Source of the DNA: Epiperipatus broadwayi
Taxonomy: Eukaryota > Onychophora > Udeonychophora > Euonychophora > Peripatidae
Assembly (NCBI GenBank): GCA_028023455.1
Contig: JAQFVV010000287.1
Span: forward strand, 746,001 to 810,000
Direction: 5' to 3'
DNA length: 64,000 nt
This document shows, in pieces, positions 34,501-45,930 of this stretch (position 1 is its first letter; every line of letters starts with the position of its first letter). The notes under the pieces are model-generated. The model was not told the origin of the DNA and searched no databases. It saw nothing but the letters and a program-made list of their open reading frames with translations. Both the position numbers and the translations under genes were made by a program.

Positions 34501-36210
34501 CTTGAAGTAATGAATCTACCATTCTTTAACTACACTAAACTAAACGGATCATGATAACAATAATTAAATCTTAATACTAACTCTCAAGTTATGATTAGGA
34601 TTAAAATTCAGTAGCATATTTCGTTATTATTTTAATTAAAGTAACCCCTCTCCATTCTTCTTCCCATGCTAACTGACAAATAATGTAATAAAAAAATTGC
34701 GTTAAAATCTTGGAATCAGTTATATTTTTATCGTAGTTTTTTTTTTTAATAATGTAAACTATTAACAGACTTTTCCGTTTTTTTATCACAAATTAAAAAC
34801 TAAATAGTTATTAAATTAGGTCACAAAAAATATTTATTCTAAACTAACTTTATGCTTGGTGTTAATTCTTTAATGTAATAATTTGAAATTTAAATTAAAA
34901 ACATGTTGTCATGCCAACATTACATGCATGGTTGCTTATTTATACTTGAATATAAAAAAAGATTAGAATGATAATAACATTAATAAATATGTTTTTATGT
35001 AAAATAATTTGAAACAGGGTTATTGTTAGTCAAACATTTAAATTACGATGTGAAAAAGAACACTCACGCCGCTTATGTATATATAAACTTCATTTCACCT
35101 CCAAGAAACATTTATTAAGGGTGATTCAGAAAATAAATAAATACAATTTTAATCTTTGATAATGAATAAATAAAAGTAAAGGCTAATTTAAAATTCTTAT
35201 TAGGAAATTTACACTTTTCTATAGCTAAAATGCCATTAACAAATTAAATGAAAGAAAAAGTATTTTCTAAACTTAAAATGAGATAATTATGTGTGTGTGT
35301 GCAACAAAAATCTCATTCAAAAGCAGATTTTAGAAAATTGAATCAATTAAAATTATAAATGAAAATTTACTGTCATTTCACGGTGACATTATCTATCAGA
35401 TGAACTCTAGTAGTTAGAAATTAAAATAGAAAAAATGACTGTGTGGGAGTTTGATCGCGTCTGGATATATTTGAAATAAAACTTATAAATGTTACCTTAA
35501 TTAACAACATAAAACTTTATTCAGTTTTCGCATACGTAATGTTTTTTCTCTCCAAGTTTACGTACAAACTATTTCAATATTCATCAAGAGTTTAAAACGT
35601 TTATATAAAAAGTATCTACAATATATCCGAAATTAAATACACACATACATACAAAAATCTCATTATACAAAATAAATAGCAGTCAAAATATTTATAAATA
35701 AAAGATGTTCAAAAATTTTTATGCAAATTTCATTATCATCATCATCATTAGTAATCACTCTTAAATGAGAAAAACTATTCTAACGCCAAAAAAAAAAGGG
35801 GGAAATTAAAAAAAAAAAAACAACAACTAGAAATCAAAAGGAAAAAAATGGAAAAAATTACATAATTAAAAAACGAACATATGGATGTGCAAGTACTCAA
35901 TCACAATGCCAAAATTAGTGCAAAGAGATGAGGCATGAAAGCTCAAAGGAATCGAGTTCAGTACTAAGCTGAGTGAAAATAATAAACCAAACGAAAATGG
36001 AAGGAGTAAGAAAAAAGAATAATGAGGATTAATTTAGTTCGTAATATCAGTAATAATTATTTGTGATTTATATTAAGATATTAACGTTGCTGCTATCTAA
36101 TAAATTGGAGGAGGAGGAGGGATTTAATAGTGTTATTTATTGAACCACTACTTGTTATTACTAAAGTATGATACTTTTATATGTATTTTACAGTGAAATT
36201 GCAGCATATT
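34501..36210. other. AT-rich noncoding stretch
   Basis: A short (ATC)n run at 35732-35750 and (GT)n at about 35290 are the only simple repeats. No gene or element was recognised. Confidence 0.45.
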
Positions 36211-36225
36211 ACAAATTAAAATGTT

Positions 36226-36617
36226 CATCATCATCAGCCATTATCAATCTACTGCAGCATGAAGGTCTCTCCAAGTTTAATCTATCTATCTTTAGCTTCT
36301 CTTCTCCACATCACCCCTGCACACTTTCTTATTTCATCCATCCATCTCACATGTGGTCTCTTTCTGAGTCTTTTACAATCTCTTGGAATCCAGTTTAAAA
36401 TTTCAATTGTCCATCTATTATCATCTCTTCTAGCAATATGTCCAGCCCAACTCCACTTCAGTCTTTTAATTTTTTCAATGAGGTCAGTAACACCTGTTTG
36501 TTCTCTTACCCATACATTGCATTTTCGATCTCTTCTTGTTACTCCCAACATGCATTTCTCCATTCTTCTTTGAGTGGTCTGAAGTCTCTGTATTGCTCTT
36601 CTATTAAGTGTCCACTT
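36226..36617 (-). mobile_element. 5'-truncated RTE LINE copy with 12-bp target duplication
   Basis: The minus strand carries the last 390 bp of the RTE family: QRSMEKCMLGVTRRDR, then VREQTGVTDLIEK and AGHIARRDDNRW in a 93-codon open frame, ending in the TGATGATGA tail at 36226. Identical AATTAAAATGTT repeats at 36214-36225 and 36618-36629 flank it. The perfect flanks and open frame point to a recent insertion. Confidence 0.93.
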
Positions 36618-36629
36618 AATTAAAATGTT

Positions 36630-38095
36630 ACCATCTTAAATTTTAATAGCCTGAACAGTACAAATAGTAGAAATAATAAAACTTGAAAATTTAAATACTG
36701 AGGTTTGTTGTGTGAGGATCACAGATAGATACACTAAAATCCAAGGATTTGTGCTTGTCCACATTAATTATTTTATCAAAAGCCATTGGGTTTAAATCTC
36801 AATGCAATTGTTTAATCATCAAAAAGATATTTTGGGATGAATTTAGGATTAAGATTAGAGTTGAAATAAAAATTTTATAAATCAGAAAAAAGCAAATGTC
36901 AAAACAGAATGATAGAAAACCTGAAATAAAATATATGTAAACGAAATTTCAATTTATTCTGCATATTTAAAAGAGATGCAATTATAATAATTTTCACAAT
37001 AGCTTATATTTGTCATCTATCTTAAAATATTGTTAGGAGTAGAATAACACTTTCGGTTAGGGAAATTCCAGTCTTTTAAACTTTTCAGAAAGATAGTAAA
37101 ATAAAAACTAAAATCAAAACAGTAGTACTTTTACATATGATAGACTGAAACACTGTTCCAAAACTAGAATATTGCTTTACTTCATTTTAAATTCTGGTTA
37201 TTATTTCAGGTATAATTCTTGAAGTCAGTGAATAAAAAGTAATAAATATTTTTTCAAATTTAGTAGTAATCATGTAAAGGCTAAAAAAAATAAAAATTAC
37301 ATTATGCTTATGCTTCCAACAAAAAATTATTGCAAATTTGTAATGAGAATTATCAAAATTTTAAAACTGCCAAAAAAATTATAGGTATTCTGTATGTAAA
37401 TCCCATCAAAAGATTAGTCAGGATTTAGATAAGCATATATCAAAATAAGCTTTCTTGGTTTACTTTCAATATTTGCTTTAAGCGCATTAATTCACTTAAT
37501 TAATAGATACTAGATAATAATGCTATATCCCCCAATACCAGTTTCAGGATAGCGGCCTTCTTCAGTAAAAAAATATTTAAAAAAATAAAATTGGCTCTAG
37601 ATGTGTAGATGCAAATTTGTTGTTTCTCATTTCAAGAAAACCATTGCAAGGGGTTTGAATATAGCATTAGAATCCATTGATTAACCAATCTTACAATAGA
37701 TAACTTTAAAGTAGAGCAAATAGTTTGAATTGCTATTACTAATGAAGACTTAGAACTAGATTATGAGCAATAATCATTTTCATTTTATAAATGAAGCCAA
37801 CCCAACTTACAGAATATTTTTATGAAGAAAACTTATTTATCTTACTCCTGTTCTGTGAACTTGAATATTCAATATCCAAATCTATTCTACCATTATTATA
37901 AGATTACTTTTTAGCCCTTCAGTGAGAATAGTAAAATACAAAGATCTGATAACTATGCAACCAAATTGATTTAGATGCTAAACTTTAAAATGTTTTTGAA
38001 TTGCAAGAAGAAAATTTGATAGTGAATGAAAAAGAACAAAAAAAAAAGGATGCTATAGAAAAGATGCAATTGATCCAAAAATCCAGGGGGAATAG
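36630..38095. other. AT-rich noncoding stretch
   Basis: No gene was recognised. A hammerhead-core-like motif on the minus strand near 37540-37566 is listed separately. Confidence 0.45.
37536..37570 (-). ncRNA. hammerhead-core-like motif, helix I not found
   Basis: The minus strand reads CTGAAGA (fits CUGANGA), a short AGG-CCT helix II, GAAA, then C-TG-GTA, giving the same two-bp helix III with a two-base loop as the 17.2-kb ribozyme. The flanks do not pair to make helix I. It may be a remnant of another Penelope-type end. Confidence 0.3.
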
Positions 38096-38097
38096 AT

Positions 38098-38537
38098 CCA
38101 GATAAACTCTTCGCTAATGCAAGCTATATTCTAAAAAGTCTGGGGATATGAATATAATAGCACTGGATAGAGATTGATTATTCAAGCTTACACTGGATGG
38201 CAGAACTGGATTAAAAAAATAGATCTGCTATATAATTATTAATTCCAGCTAAACTCCTCACTAATGCAAGCTATATTCTAGAGAGTCTAGGGATATGAAT
38301 ATAATAGCACTGGATAGAGATTATTCAAAATTACACTGGATGGCAGAACTGGATTAAAAAAATATATCTGCTACATAATTATTAATTCCAGATAAACTCC
38401 TCACTAATGCAAGCTATATTCTTAGAAAGTCTAGGGATATGAATATAATAGCACTGGATAGAGATTGATTATTCAAGCTTACACTGGATGGCAGAACTGG
38501 ATTAAAAAAATAGATCTGTTATATAATTATTAATTAT
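38098..38537. repeat. three tandem copies of a 147-153-bp unit
   Basis: Units begin CCAGATAAACTC, CCAGCTAAACTC and CCAGATAAACTC at 38098, 38245 and 38398. They share GCTAATGCAAGCTATATTCT and GCACTGGATAGAGATT. Differences between units are few. There is no coding content. Confidence 0.92.
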
Positions 38538-38539
38538 TC

Positions 38540-39630
38540 TCATTTATTGCACTACATATTTGCCAATTAATTTAGACCATGAGTATCCAACCTGCAGCCC
38601 ATGATGGTTATGAATATGGCCAATACATAATCGTAGATTTACTTAAAATATATTTTTTTGTAATCATGCATCACAATATTGCTAAAATGAATGTAAGATC
38701 TCAAACACAATATCAAATATCCCATGAGTTTAATTTTGCCTTTTTTTTACTTTTATAATATATATAATGTAACTCTCACATCTGAGTTTTCAAGTATTGC
38801 TTTAATGCAAATATTTTTGCTATTATACATAACAAAATACTAGAGGTCATATATATAGAATACCTTTTACGTATATTTTTAAAATGTTTAAAAGTAAGTA
38901 TAAAGATAAAATATATTATTGTTTTATTTTAAAAATAATATGATTTTAAATAAAAGAAATATTGCTATAGAAACCGGTTGCAAATGACTGGGGGGAAATA
39001 AAAACATTGCTATGGGAATCAACAGAAACTTTCCAAAATTGTCTGCTTTCCAAGAAACTGTGGAAAGAATTGTAACATTCAGTCTTTTACTATATATAAG
39101 TCAATAAAATTTTATAGAATTTTTAAGTTTATTTCATGCATTTTTTAAGGTAGAGAACCCTCCAGAATGCTTTACCTGATCTTTCCAGGATTGTAGCTGA
39201 CTATAGAGCTGTAGACAAAAAAATGCTTTAAAAATTAATCTTGATTCTGCTGATCTATTCATCATTATTTAATGCTGAAGAAATATTTGATAGTTACTTA
39301 CTATAAAAGGAAAAGTAGATTATCCCATAAAAATGTATTTCTATAAATTAGACTGTGGGAATCTATCTATTTTAAATGCTCAGAATAAAATTGCAATGGA
39401 AACTCTCTTAAAAAAAATGTCACAGAATGATATTGGCAGCAAACATCAAAATTAATGATTAATGCCCATGTTCCCACATTTGCATGTATAAAATATATAT
39501 GTGAACTCACAAAGATGTTAAAATAAATTAACTGAATTTTCTATAGTTATCCTAAAAGAGATCGTAAGTTACAAAGATTTTTTCTCTTTTACATGTGATC
39601 GCCATATAATTTTCTTAATTGTAAATATAT
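38540..39630. other. AT-rich noncoding stretch
   Basis: Nothing was recognised apart from simple AT runs. Confidence 0.45.
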
Positions 39631-39639
39631 ATCATCATC

Positions 39640-40313
39640 AACCATTATCAGTCCACTGCAGGATGAAGGTTTCTCCAAGTTCAATCCATCTTTTCCTATC
39701 TTTAGCTTCTCTTCTCCACATCACCCCTGCATACTTTCTTATTTCATCAATCCATCTCACATGTGGTCTCTTTCTGGGTCTTTTACAATCTCTTGGAATC
39801 CAGTTTAAAATTTCAATTGTCCATCTATTATCATCTCTTCTTACAATATGTCGAGCCCAACTCCACTTCAGTCTTTTAATTTTTTCAATGAGGTCAGTAA
39901 CACCTGTTTGTTCTCTTACCCATACATTGCATTTTCAATCTCTTCTTGTTACTCCCAACATGCATCTCTCCATACTTCTTTGAGTGGTCTGAAGTCTCTG
40001 TATTGCTCTTCTATTAAGTGTCCAAGTCTCAGATCCATAAGTAAGAACTGGCAAAACACATTTATTAAAAACCTTCCTTTTCAAACACATAGGCATATTT
40101 CCTTTCAGTATCAAGTTATTTCTACCAAAAGCACTCCAACCAAGTTTAATTCTATGATTAATTTCATCCATTATGTTCCACCTGTATTAATAATCTGACC
40201 AAGGTATTTGTAACTGTTAGCTTCTTCTAACTCATCATAATCAATCTTTATTTTCATATTTTGAGAAAATCTACTAAACATTACTTTAGTCTTTTTAACA
40301 TTTATCTTTAGTC
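39640..40313 (-). pseudogene. RTE C-terminal region in broken frames
   Basis: After the frameshift the minus strand continues with GLKINVKKTKVMFS, YKYLGQIINTGG, then a 78-codon frame from 40171 with KRKVFNKCVLPVLTYGSETW and QRSMERCMLGVTRRD. A CGA-to-TGA change (CpG decay) stops it at 39935, where the 36-kb copy reads on. The remaining VREQTGVTDLIEKI and RRDDNRW segments follow to the tail. Confidence 0.88.
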
Positions 40314-41579
40314 CTACTTTCCTACTTTCATCTGATAACCCTGCAACATTTCCTGTAACTCTAAAGCATTATTTGCAAAAACAACTACATCATCTGCAAA
40401 ATCTAAATGACTTAAATCTCCATTTACTTTTACTCCTTTAGCTTCCCATTTTAATCCACAAAATACTTCTTGCAGCACTGCTGTAAAAAGTTTTGGAGAT
40501 ATGGAGTCACCCTGTCTTATACCCTTTTCAATGTTGATTTTCCTACTATCATTATATAATCTAATTGTTGCTGTTGCATTTTTATAAATATTCTCTAAAA
40601 TATGACAATATCCTGGATCTACACCTTGATGATCCAATGCTTTAATCACCAAAAAAATGTTTATAGAATCAAATGCCTTTTCATAATCTACAAATCCTAA
40701 GCATAATGGCAACTCATATTCATTTGTCCTTTCTATAACTTCTCTCAATACCTGGATATGATCTACTGTACTAAAACCACTTTTAAATCCAGCTTGTTCT
40801 CTTGGTTGATGGAAATCCAGTATTTTCTGTAGACGAGTTGTAATTATCTTAGTAAAAATTTTGTATAAAACTGATAAAAGACTGATAGGTCTGTAATTTC
40901 TAATATCTTCTTTATCACCTTTTTTAAATATTAATATTAATACTGCATTCTTCCAATCATCTGGTACATCTTTATCATTTAGACATTTGGTATATAACTT
41001 TGCTAAAAAAATTTCTATTTCTTCACCTGCTTCTTTTAATATATCAATTATAATTCCATCATTACCTGGAGCCTTGCCTTTCTTCATAAATTTAATTGCA
41101 TGTCTCACTTCCTCATTCAAAATTCTGGGCAATTCGAAAGATATAATAGGTATAGGAGGCACTTGTTCTTTATTACTATATAATTCTTGATAGAAGACTT
41201 CTACACATTTCATGATGTCATCTCTCTTTTTAGTAATAATGCCATCTTTTTTTCTTATTGCAGATATAAATTTCCTACCAATACCAAAATGTTGTTTTAC
41301 ACTCTTTAGACTTTTATTCTCTTCTACAGCTTTCCTTGCTAGTTCACAATTATACTTTCTTATATCATTTTCAACTCTTTTCCACACCATTTTACAAAAT
41401 TCGAGATATTCAATCTTTTTTAATGCATCATTGTTGTAAATCCTCATATTCCTTCTTTTCTTCATAAATTCTCTAGTCTCAGTAGAAATTTTATTGGTCA
41501 ATTGCTGCTTTTTTCTACCAGCTATCTTTGTTGCAGTTTTTAAAAATGTATCAGTTATTTTCCTGTTAATGTCATTCAA
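40314..41579 (-). pseudogene. RTE reverse transcriptase, 421-codon open frame
   Basis: RTE reverse transcriptase copies the element RNA at the nicked target. The frame is unbroken for 421 codons. Landmarks by residue: PGNDG at 171-175, RNYRPISLLS at 227, EQAGFKSGFS at 261, FVDYEKAFDSI at 296, GIRQGDSISP at 353 and the catalytic FADD at 394-397. It ends because one base is missing near 40345, where the 49-kb copy continues in frame (ELSDES). The upstream stop separates it from its endonuclease, so the element is unlikely to move on its own, though its catalytic residues are all present. Confidence 0.92.
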
Positions 41580-41582
41580 ATC

Positions 41583-42462
41583 TTAATCATGTTCAAAATC
41601 TACTAATACTTGAAACCGATTTGTAAGTTCTAATTTAAATTCATTAGAATGTTTCTGAAGATTAGGAATATCAACTGTAAATATTGTTTTTCTTAATAAT
41701 TTTTGTCTCTCTAGTTTTGCATTAACATGTATCTTACATCTTACTAATCGATGATCACTTCCTGTGTTAAATTTATTAAGAACATTACAATCTTGAAATA
41801 TGTATTTTCTGTTAGTCAAAATATAATCCAATTCTGCTGTACCTTCATTTGGATGCTTCCATGTCCATTTCCTTTTAACATTTTTCTCAAAAAAAGAATT
41901 CATAATATAAAGTTGTTTTTTTTCTGCAAACTCCACAAGTCTATGTCCTCTCTCATTTCTATTACCATAACCAAAATTACCTACAGCATTTTCATCTTTC
42001 ATTTGTTTACCAATTCTAGCATTAAAGTCTCCCATAACAATTTTAAAATGTTGTTTACTCTGATCAAAAGCCTTTTGTACATCCATATAAAAATCTTCTA
42101 CTACTTCATCACTATGAGAACTTGTTGGGGCATAAACCTGAATTATCTGCATTTAGTATCTGCTATTAAGTTGTAAAACTAATCTAGCCACTCTGTCCAA
42201 TCCACCATCAATCTCCACAATGTTACTCTTCCATTTTATTTATAATGAATCCTACTCCACTTGTATTTCCAATATTTGTACCTTTATAATAGAGTATATG
42301 TTCACTTTTTAAATCAATTGTTTCTTCACCTTTTCTTCTAACTTCACAAAGTCCAATAAAGTCCCACTTAATATAAGACAGTTCTTTTTCTAACTCTTGA
42401 AATCTTCCTTCACTTGAAAGTGATCTGCAGTTGTAAGTACCTAAATAAAAAGTTGTCATCAA
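41583..42462 (-). pseudogene. RTE apurinic-type endonuclease domain
   Basis: This domain nicks target DNA for target-primed reverse transcription. Minus-strand motifs in order: GTYNCRSLS near the N-terminus, LCEVRRKGE (catalytic E), VYAPTSSH, VMGDFNARIGK (catalytic D and N), LDYILTNRK and GSDHRLVRC (catalytic D and H). The domain is split by a frameshift near 42223, a TAA at about 42153 where the 49-kb copy has CAA, and a TAA at 41583-41585 where that copy has TCA. Without these it would be continuous with the reverse transcriptase. Confidence 0.9.
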
Positions 42463-42819
42463 ATGGCAGCCTGAGTCCGCAATCAGGGGATTTTTAGCAC
42501 CCTCCGCCTTCGGCCACTAACCACTGCCTTGGTTGGTGACTTTACAGCCTCCTGGGAATAAGGGCCATGATTTATTTTTGTCTGTCATAATTGTATATAT
42601 TAGAAAAAATATTCTTAAACTCGGAGGTAAAAAGCCAATAAACTCACCAAGCTGGCTAATGCGTGTTGGTGAGCAGCCCATCCATGTTCATATACTATAT
42701 GAATAATCACATAGTAATAACAGCTGCAACGACAAGAACGTATGGAGTGGACATTAGGAATTTGCTCTGCTCGGTTCCTTTAAGGCCTCTAAGAGAAATC
42801 AAAGGGTCTCCTTTCAGTT

Positions 42820-43210
42820 AATAGCAAACTCCTTTCTACATTTTTATTATATAATTCTATTCTTTAATTAAAGTTATTCTTGTTGTTAATAATTCTATTG
42901 TCATTTCTCATTTAAGCCAAACTGATTATTTATTTTGTTAATGTAATGAATTATTGGAGGAAGAAATGTTCAATTTAATCATTGCTTGTTACTAGTACCG
43001 ATTTGTCAATTAAAAATAATTTGAATGTAATCACTTCACCATGTACATGGTCACTCTTTAGCCATCTTAAATTCCCCTGGACAAAAATTAATTTGCAAAT
43101 ATTATGTTTTTTATTTTATTTTATTGTTAACTGGATTCATTACCAATTGTTAAAAAGGGTGGTATATAAAGATCAATGATGTTTTATTACTTAAATATAT
43201 AAATGTTCTA
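42820..43210. other. noncoding stretch
   Basis: A 65-codon frame at 42982-43179 has no recognised motif. Nothing else was seen. Confidence 0.4.
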
Positions 43211-43213
43211 TAT

Positions 43214-43457
43214 CAGTGATCTCAAACTGGGAACCTGCTCAATGATTTTAAGGCTTTCTGAATGAGCTGCTACATAATTAGAATTTATTATGTCAGGACT
43301 TTTTTGCTTATCTGTCCTTAACAGATATTATGAAAATTATGCATTGACTTTTTTTTTGCTGATAAGCTTTCAATAATGTTTGTGTATTTAATGTGGAGCC
43401 AAGACAATTCTTTTTTTCCAATGTGAGCTAGAATTGCCAAAAAGTTGGACAACCCTG
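43214..43457. mobile_element. degraded hAT-type MITE
   Basis: Ends read CAGTGATCTCAAACTGG at the left and AAAGTTGGACAACCCTG at the right, an imperfect pair of the CAGGG-type hAT ends. The flanks do not show a clear 8-bp duplication, so the call rests on end similarity and size. Confidence 0.45.
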
Positions 43458-43884
43458 ATTTAGGCCGTTCTAGTTAGCAGTCATGCAAGAGTTAATAATA
43501 AACCATAGTAACAGACGTAATCCAAAATTAAATAAATCAAATTCAAATTTCATGAGAAAACACAAAGTAGCATTAAAAAAAAAATCATTGCTTCATGCAA
43601 TTTTATTAATTTCTTATGGATATAGTAATATAAACATTGAGTTTTTTATGTATATTATTTGTTAAATTATGTGTCAAAGTGACATACTAAAATAAGCAGC
43701 ATTAACCAGGATAAATTTCTAAAAAGATATAGGTAGGCGAAATTCCTCTTGTCTCCGGATTTCAAAAGATCCCAAATCAGCTTGAAGAGCTTCCCTTTCA
43801 AAAAAGAATTATCGTATGAGTAATAGTTGAGCATTGCTAACTCTATATAAACACTAGTTAGTTTTCATATCTTTAAGATGAGAC

Positions 43885-43972
43885 TTTTTTTTTTATATGT
43901 CAAAGCACTGACCAGAAAACAATCCCAGACCAGCTGCTTATAAGGCAGTTATGCTAACCACAAAGCCATGCT
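43885..43972 (-). mobile_element. tRNA-derived SINE copy, degraded
   Basis: The minus strand keeps GGTTAGCATAACTGCCTTAT, AAGCAGCTGGTCTGGG and GTCAGTGCTTTGACATAT with an A-rich tail, in the family order. AGACTTT flanks both ends as a short target duplication. Confidence 0.75.
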
Positions 43973-44641
43973 AACCATAAGACTTTATTGATACTAAAGT
44001 TCATTAAATGTCTACATTATTTAAAGCATAAATCAGTTAAAATGATATGAATGAGATACTCATTTTTAATACTAAAAACGCCATAAATATAAAAATGACA
44101 TCAGATGGTTTGTTGCTTGGAAGATGAGACATTCAAGCACTGAAAGTATCAAATCCAAGACTTGGTTTATAAAACTGTCACTTCACCCCTGCATAAAATT
44201 ATTCAGGGAAACATCATATAGGAGTAAATTTTTAATTTGGTCATTTTCTTCAGTCAAAGTCCATAAATTATTCTCCAAATTAATCATTTTCCCAAGTAAA
44301 TTAATTTTCCTATGCCAAGAGAGATTTGAATACTTCATGCATTTTCAAGGCATTAAAATGCATATTGTTAGCAAATATTCATTCCATTTCTACTCTAAGC
44401 TTACACTTCATTTGAAAATAGTTATTTTAAAGGGAATAACATTTTGCAAAGCAATTTCTTATTGATAAGTCCTTTTAAACTAAATTTAAATTCAAATAAA
44501 AGACCATCTAAATCATTACGTTTGTCAATAGCAAAGATACGTACTTCCTAATATAAAAAATCAGCTTTTAACAATTATTTCATGATGTTAGCAGTCCCTA
44601 TATCATAATGGATTATAAAAACTTCATCTGTATTTTAGTTT

Positions 44642-45009
44642 GGTACGTGTGAATAATTCAACCGATGATGTTTTTGACTTACCGATTTCCCTTCCGGTAG
44701 ACATCGACGTTTTTTGCATGACAATGTTGTCATGGTAACCGAGTGACTGGCGTGATTAATCCATCAGAGAGTCAATTTTTTTTTCACCCGCGAGATTTAA
44801 AATTCGTAGAGAGGTTTGGGAAATTTTTTGATCTTTCTGTCTATTGCGATTTTGCGTTTTTTAACGTACCGTGTTCACGTGATCTGCGGACACATTTTAG
44901 CGATTACATGTGTCCGCAAATCACTTGGAGACGTTATCTTAAAAATCGCAAGATTAGACTGATATGCCTTCAGGGTAATACATCATCGGTTGAATTATAC
45001 ACAAGTACC
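44642..45009. mobile_element. MITE with GGTACGTGTG ends and perfect 8-bp target duplication
   Basis: Inverted termini of about 29 bp start GGTACGTGTGAATAATTCAA at the left, with the matching complement ending AAGTACC at the right. Identical TTTAGTTT flanks lie at 44634-44641 and 45010-45017. A nested hairpin of about 17 bp (44879-44895 and 44908-44924, GTGATCTGCGGACACAT) lies inside. A 104-codon plus frame (44743-45057) runs past the right end and has no transposase motifs, so it is treated as incidental. It shares ends with the element at 18.43 kb. Confidence 0.9.
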
Positions 45010-45017
45010 TTTAGTTT

Positions 45018-45540
45018 TAATAAGAGTTTTCAAATTTCTCACATTTCCAATGATTAGAAAACCAAATCAAAATAAGTGGAAATGTATTATTTTAGATAAT
45101 AGCATAAATTATATTGATGTCCTAAATTGAGAAAATTCAAAATATTCATACTTCTACTAAGATACTATTAAATTACCATTATTATAATTTTACATGTTAA
45201 TTGTAATTAGAATAGTGTTTTCAGTATCAATGTGATACAATTTAGATGAATGCTAATAGTTTGTGTTCCAGTGATAGATATTTTTCATTATATGTCATCC
45301 TTGATTAATTATTAAAAATACAGAGAACTGAAAAATACAGATATTAATTTATAAGAATATCATATTATCTATAAAGTTTGAAAAAAAAATTCTAATCAAA
45401 TAACAAAAAAAAAACCGCATATAAAAACAGAATTTAAAAATGAATTGTTGTAGAAAGATTTGCCGGTTTGAAAACTACAGAATTCAAATAGGACAGAAAG
45501 AAATTTCAATGAAATCGTTTTAATTTAGGTGAAGTTTAGA
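45018..45540. other. AT-rich noncoding stretch
   Basis: Nothing was recognised. Confidence 0.45.
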
Positions 45541-45545
45541 AAAAA

Positions 45546-45619
45546 TTCTGAAAGCCTAATTTACTCCCATTCTTCTTTGTAATTCTGAAAGCCTAATTTA
45601 CTCCCATTCTTCTTTGTAA
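45546..45619. repeat. two perfect tandem copies of a 37-bp unit
   Basis: The unit beginning TTCTGAAAGCCTAATTTACT repeats without a mismatch at 45546 and 45583, indicating a very recent duplication. Confidence 0.95.
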
Positions 45620-45851
45620 TGCTTATCTTAAATTAAATAAACAAAGGCATAAATGTTCACTTCCTATTGCATTTTTCCCAATGCTTTTATTATGTTACTA
45701 TTTTTGACTGCGTAGCAACCTTTATCTAAATCTTGTTGTTTTTGTTTTTTTTTTTGTAAAAAGATATTCTAATAAAGATTGCTCATTGAAACTATCAACA
45801 AAATCATAATAAAGATAATATGAAAAGTATATTAACTGAAATACAGGCTTA

Positions 45852-45930
45852 TCAATATATGTAATATATAGGGTATATGAGCACAGACTTTCATTCGACC
45901 CACCATTCTCCACTCTATCTCATAATTTGT
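45852..45930 (-). repeat. R1 repeat fragment
   Basis: TATGTAATATATAGGGTATA and GAGCACAGACTTTC match the R1 head at 10711 and 11480. Only about 80 bp are present. Confidence 0.8.

Larger units (their letters stand above)
39634..42807 (-). mobile_element. nearly full-length RTE LINE
   Basis: The unit of about 3.2 kb has the RTE layout on the minus strand: a short 5' leader (about 42807-42465), an endonuclease, a reverse transcriptase, a C-terminal region, almost no 3' UTR and a 3' end in TGATGAT repeats at 39634. The 5' leader is shared with the copy starting at 49055 (ACCCTTTGATTTCTCT), which sets the probable 5' end. Lesions are few: two stops and one shift around the endonuclease, and a handful of changes in the 3' third. 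Possible target duplication flanks (TTAATTGTAAAT and TTAATAGCAAAC) match at nine of twelve positions. Confidence 0.93.

Noticed and set aside
39848-40198. 116-codon and similar plus-strand frames at 36.2, 39.7 and 47.8 kb (SSPTPLQSFNFFNEVSNT)
   Set aside because: They recur only because they are the antisense of RTE LINE C-terminal sequence.
44743-45057. 104-codon plus frame as a transposase
   Set aside because: It crosses the right end and target duplication of the MITE and contains no DDE-type or zinc-finger motif.
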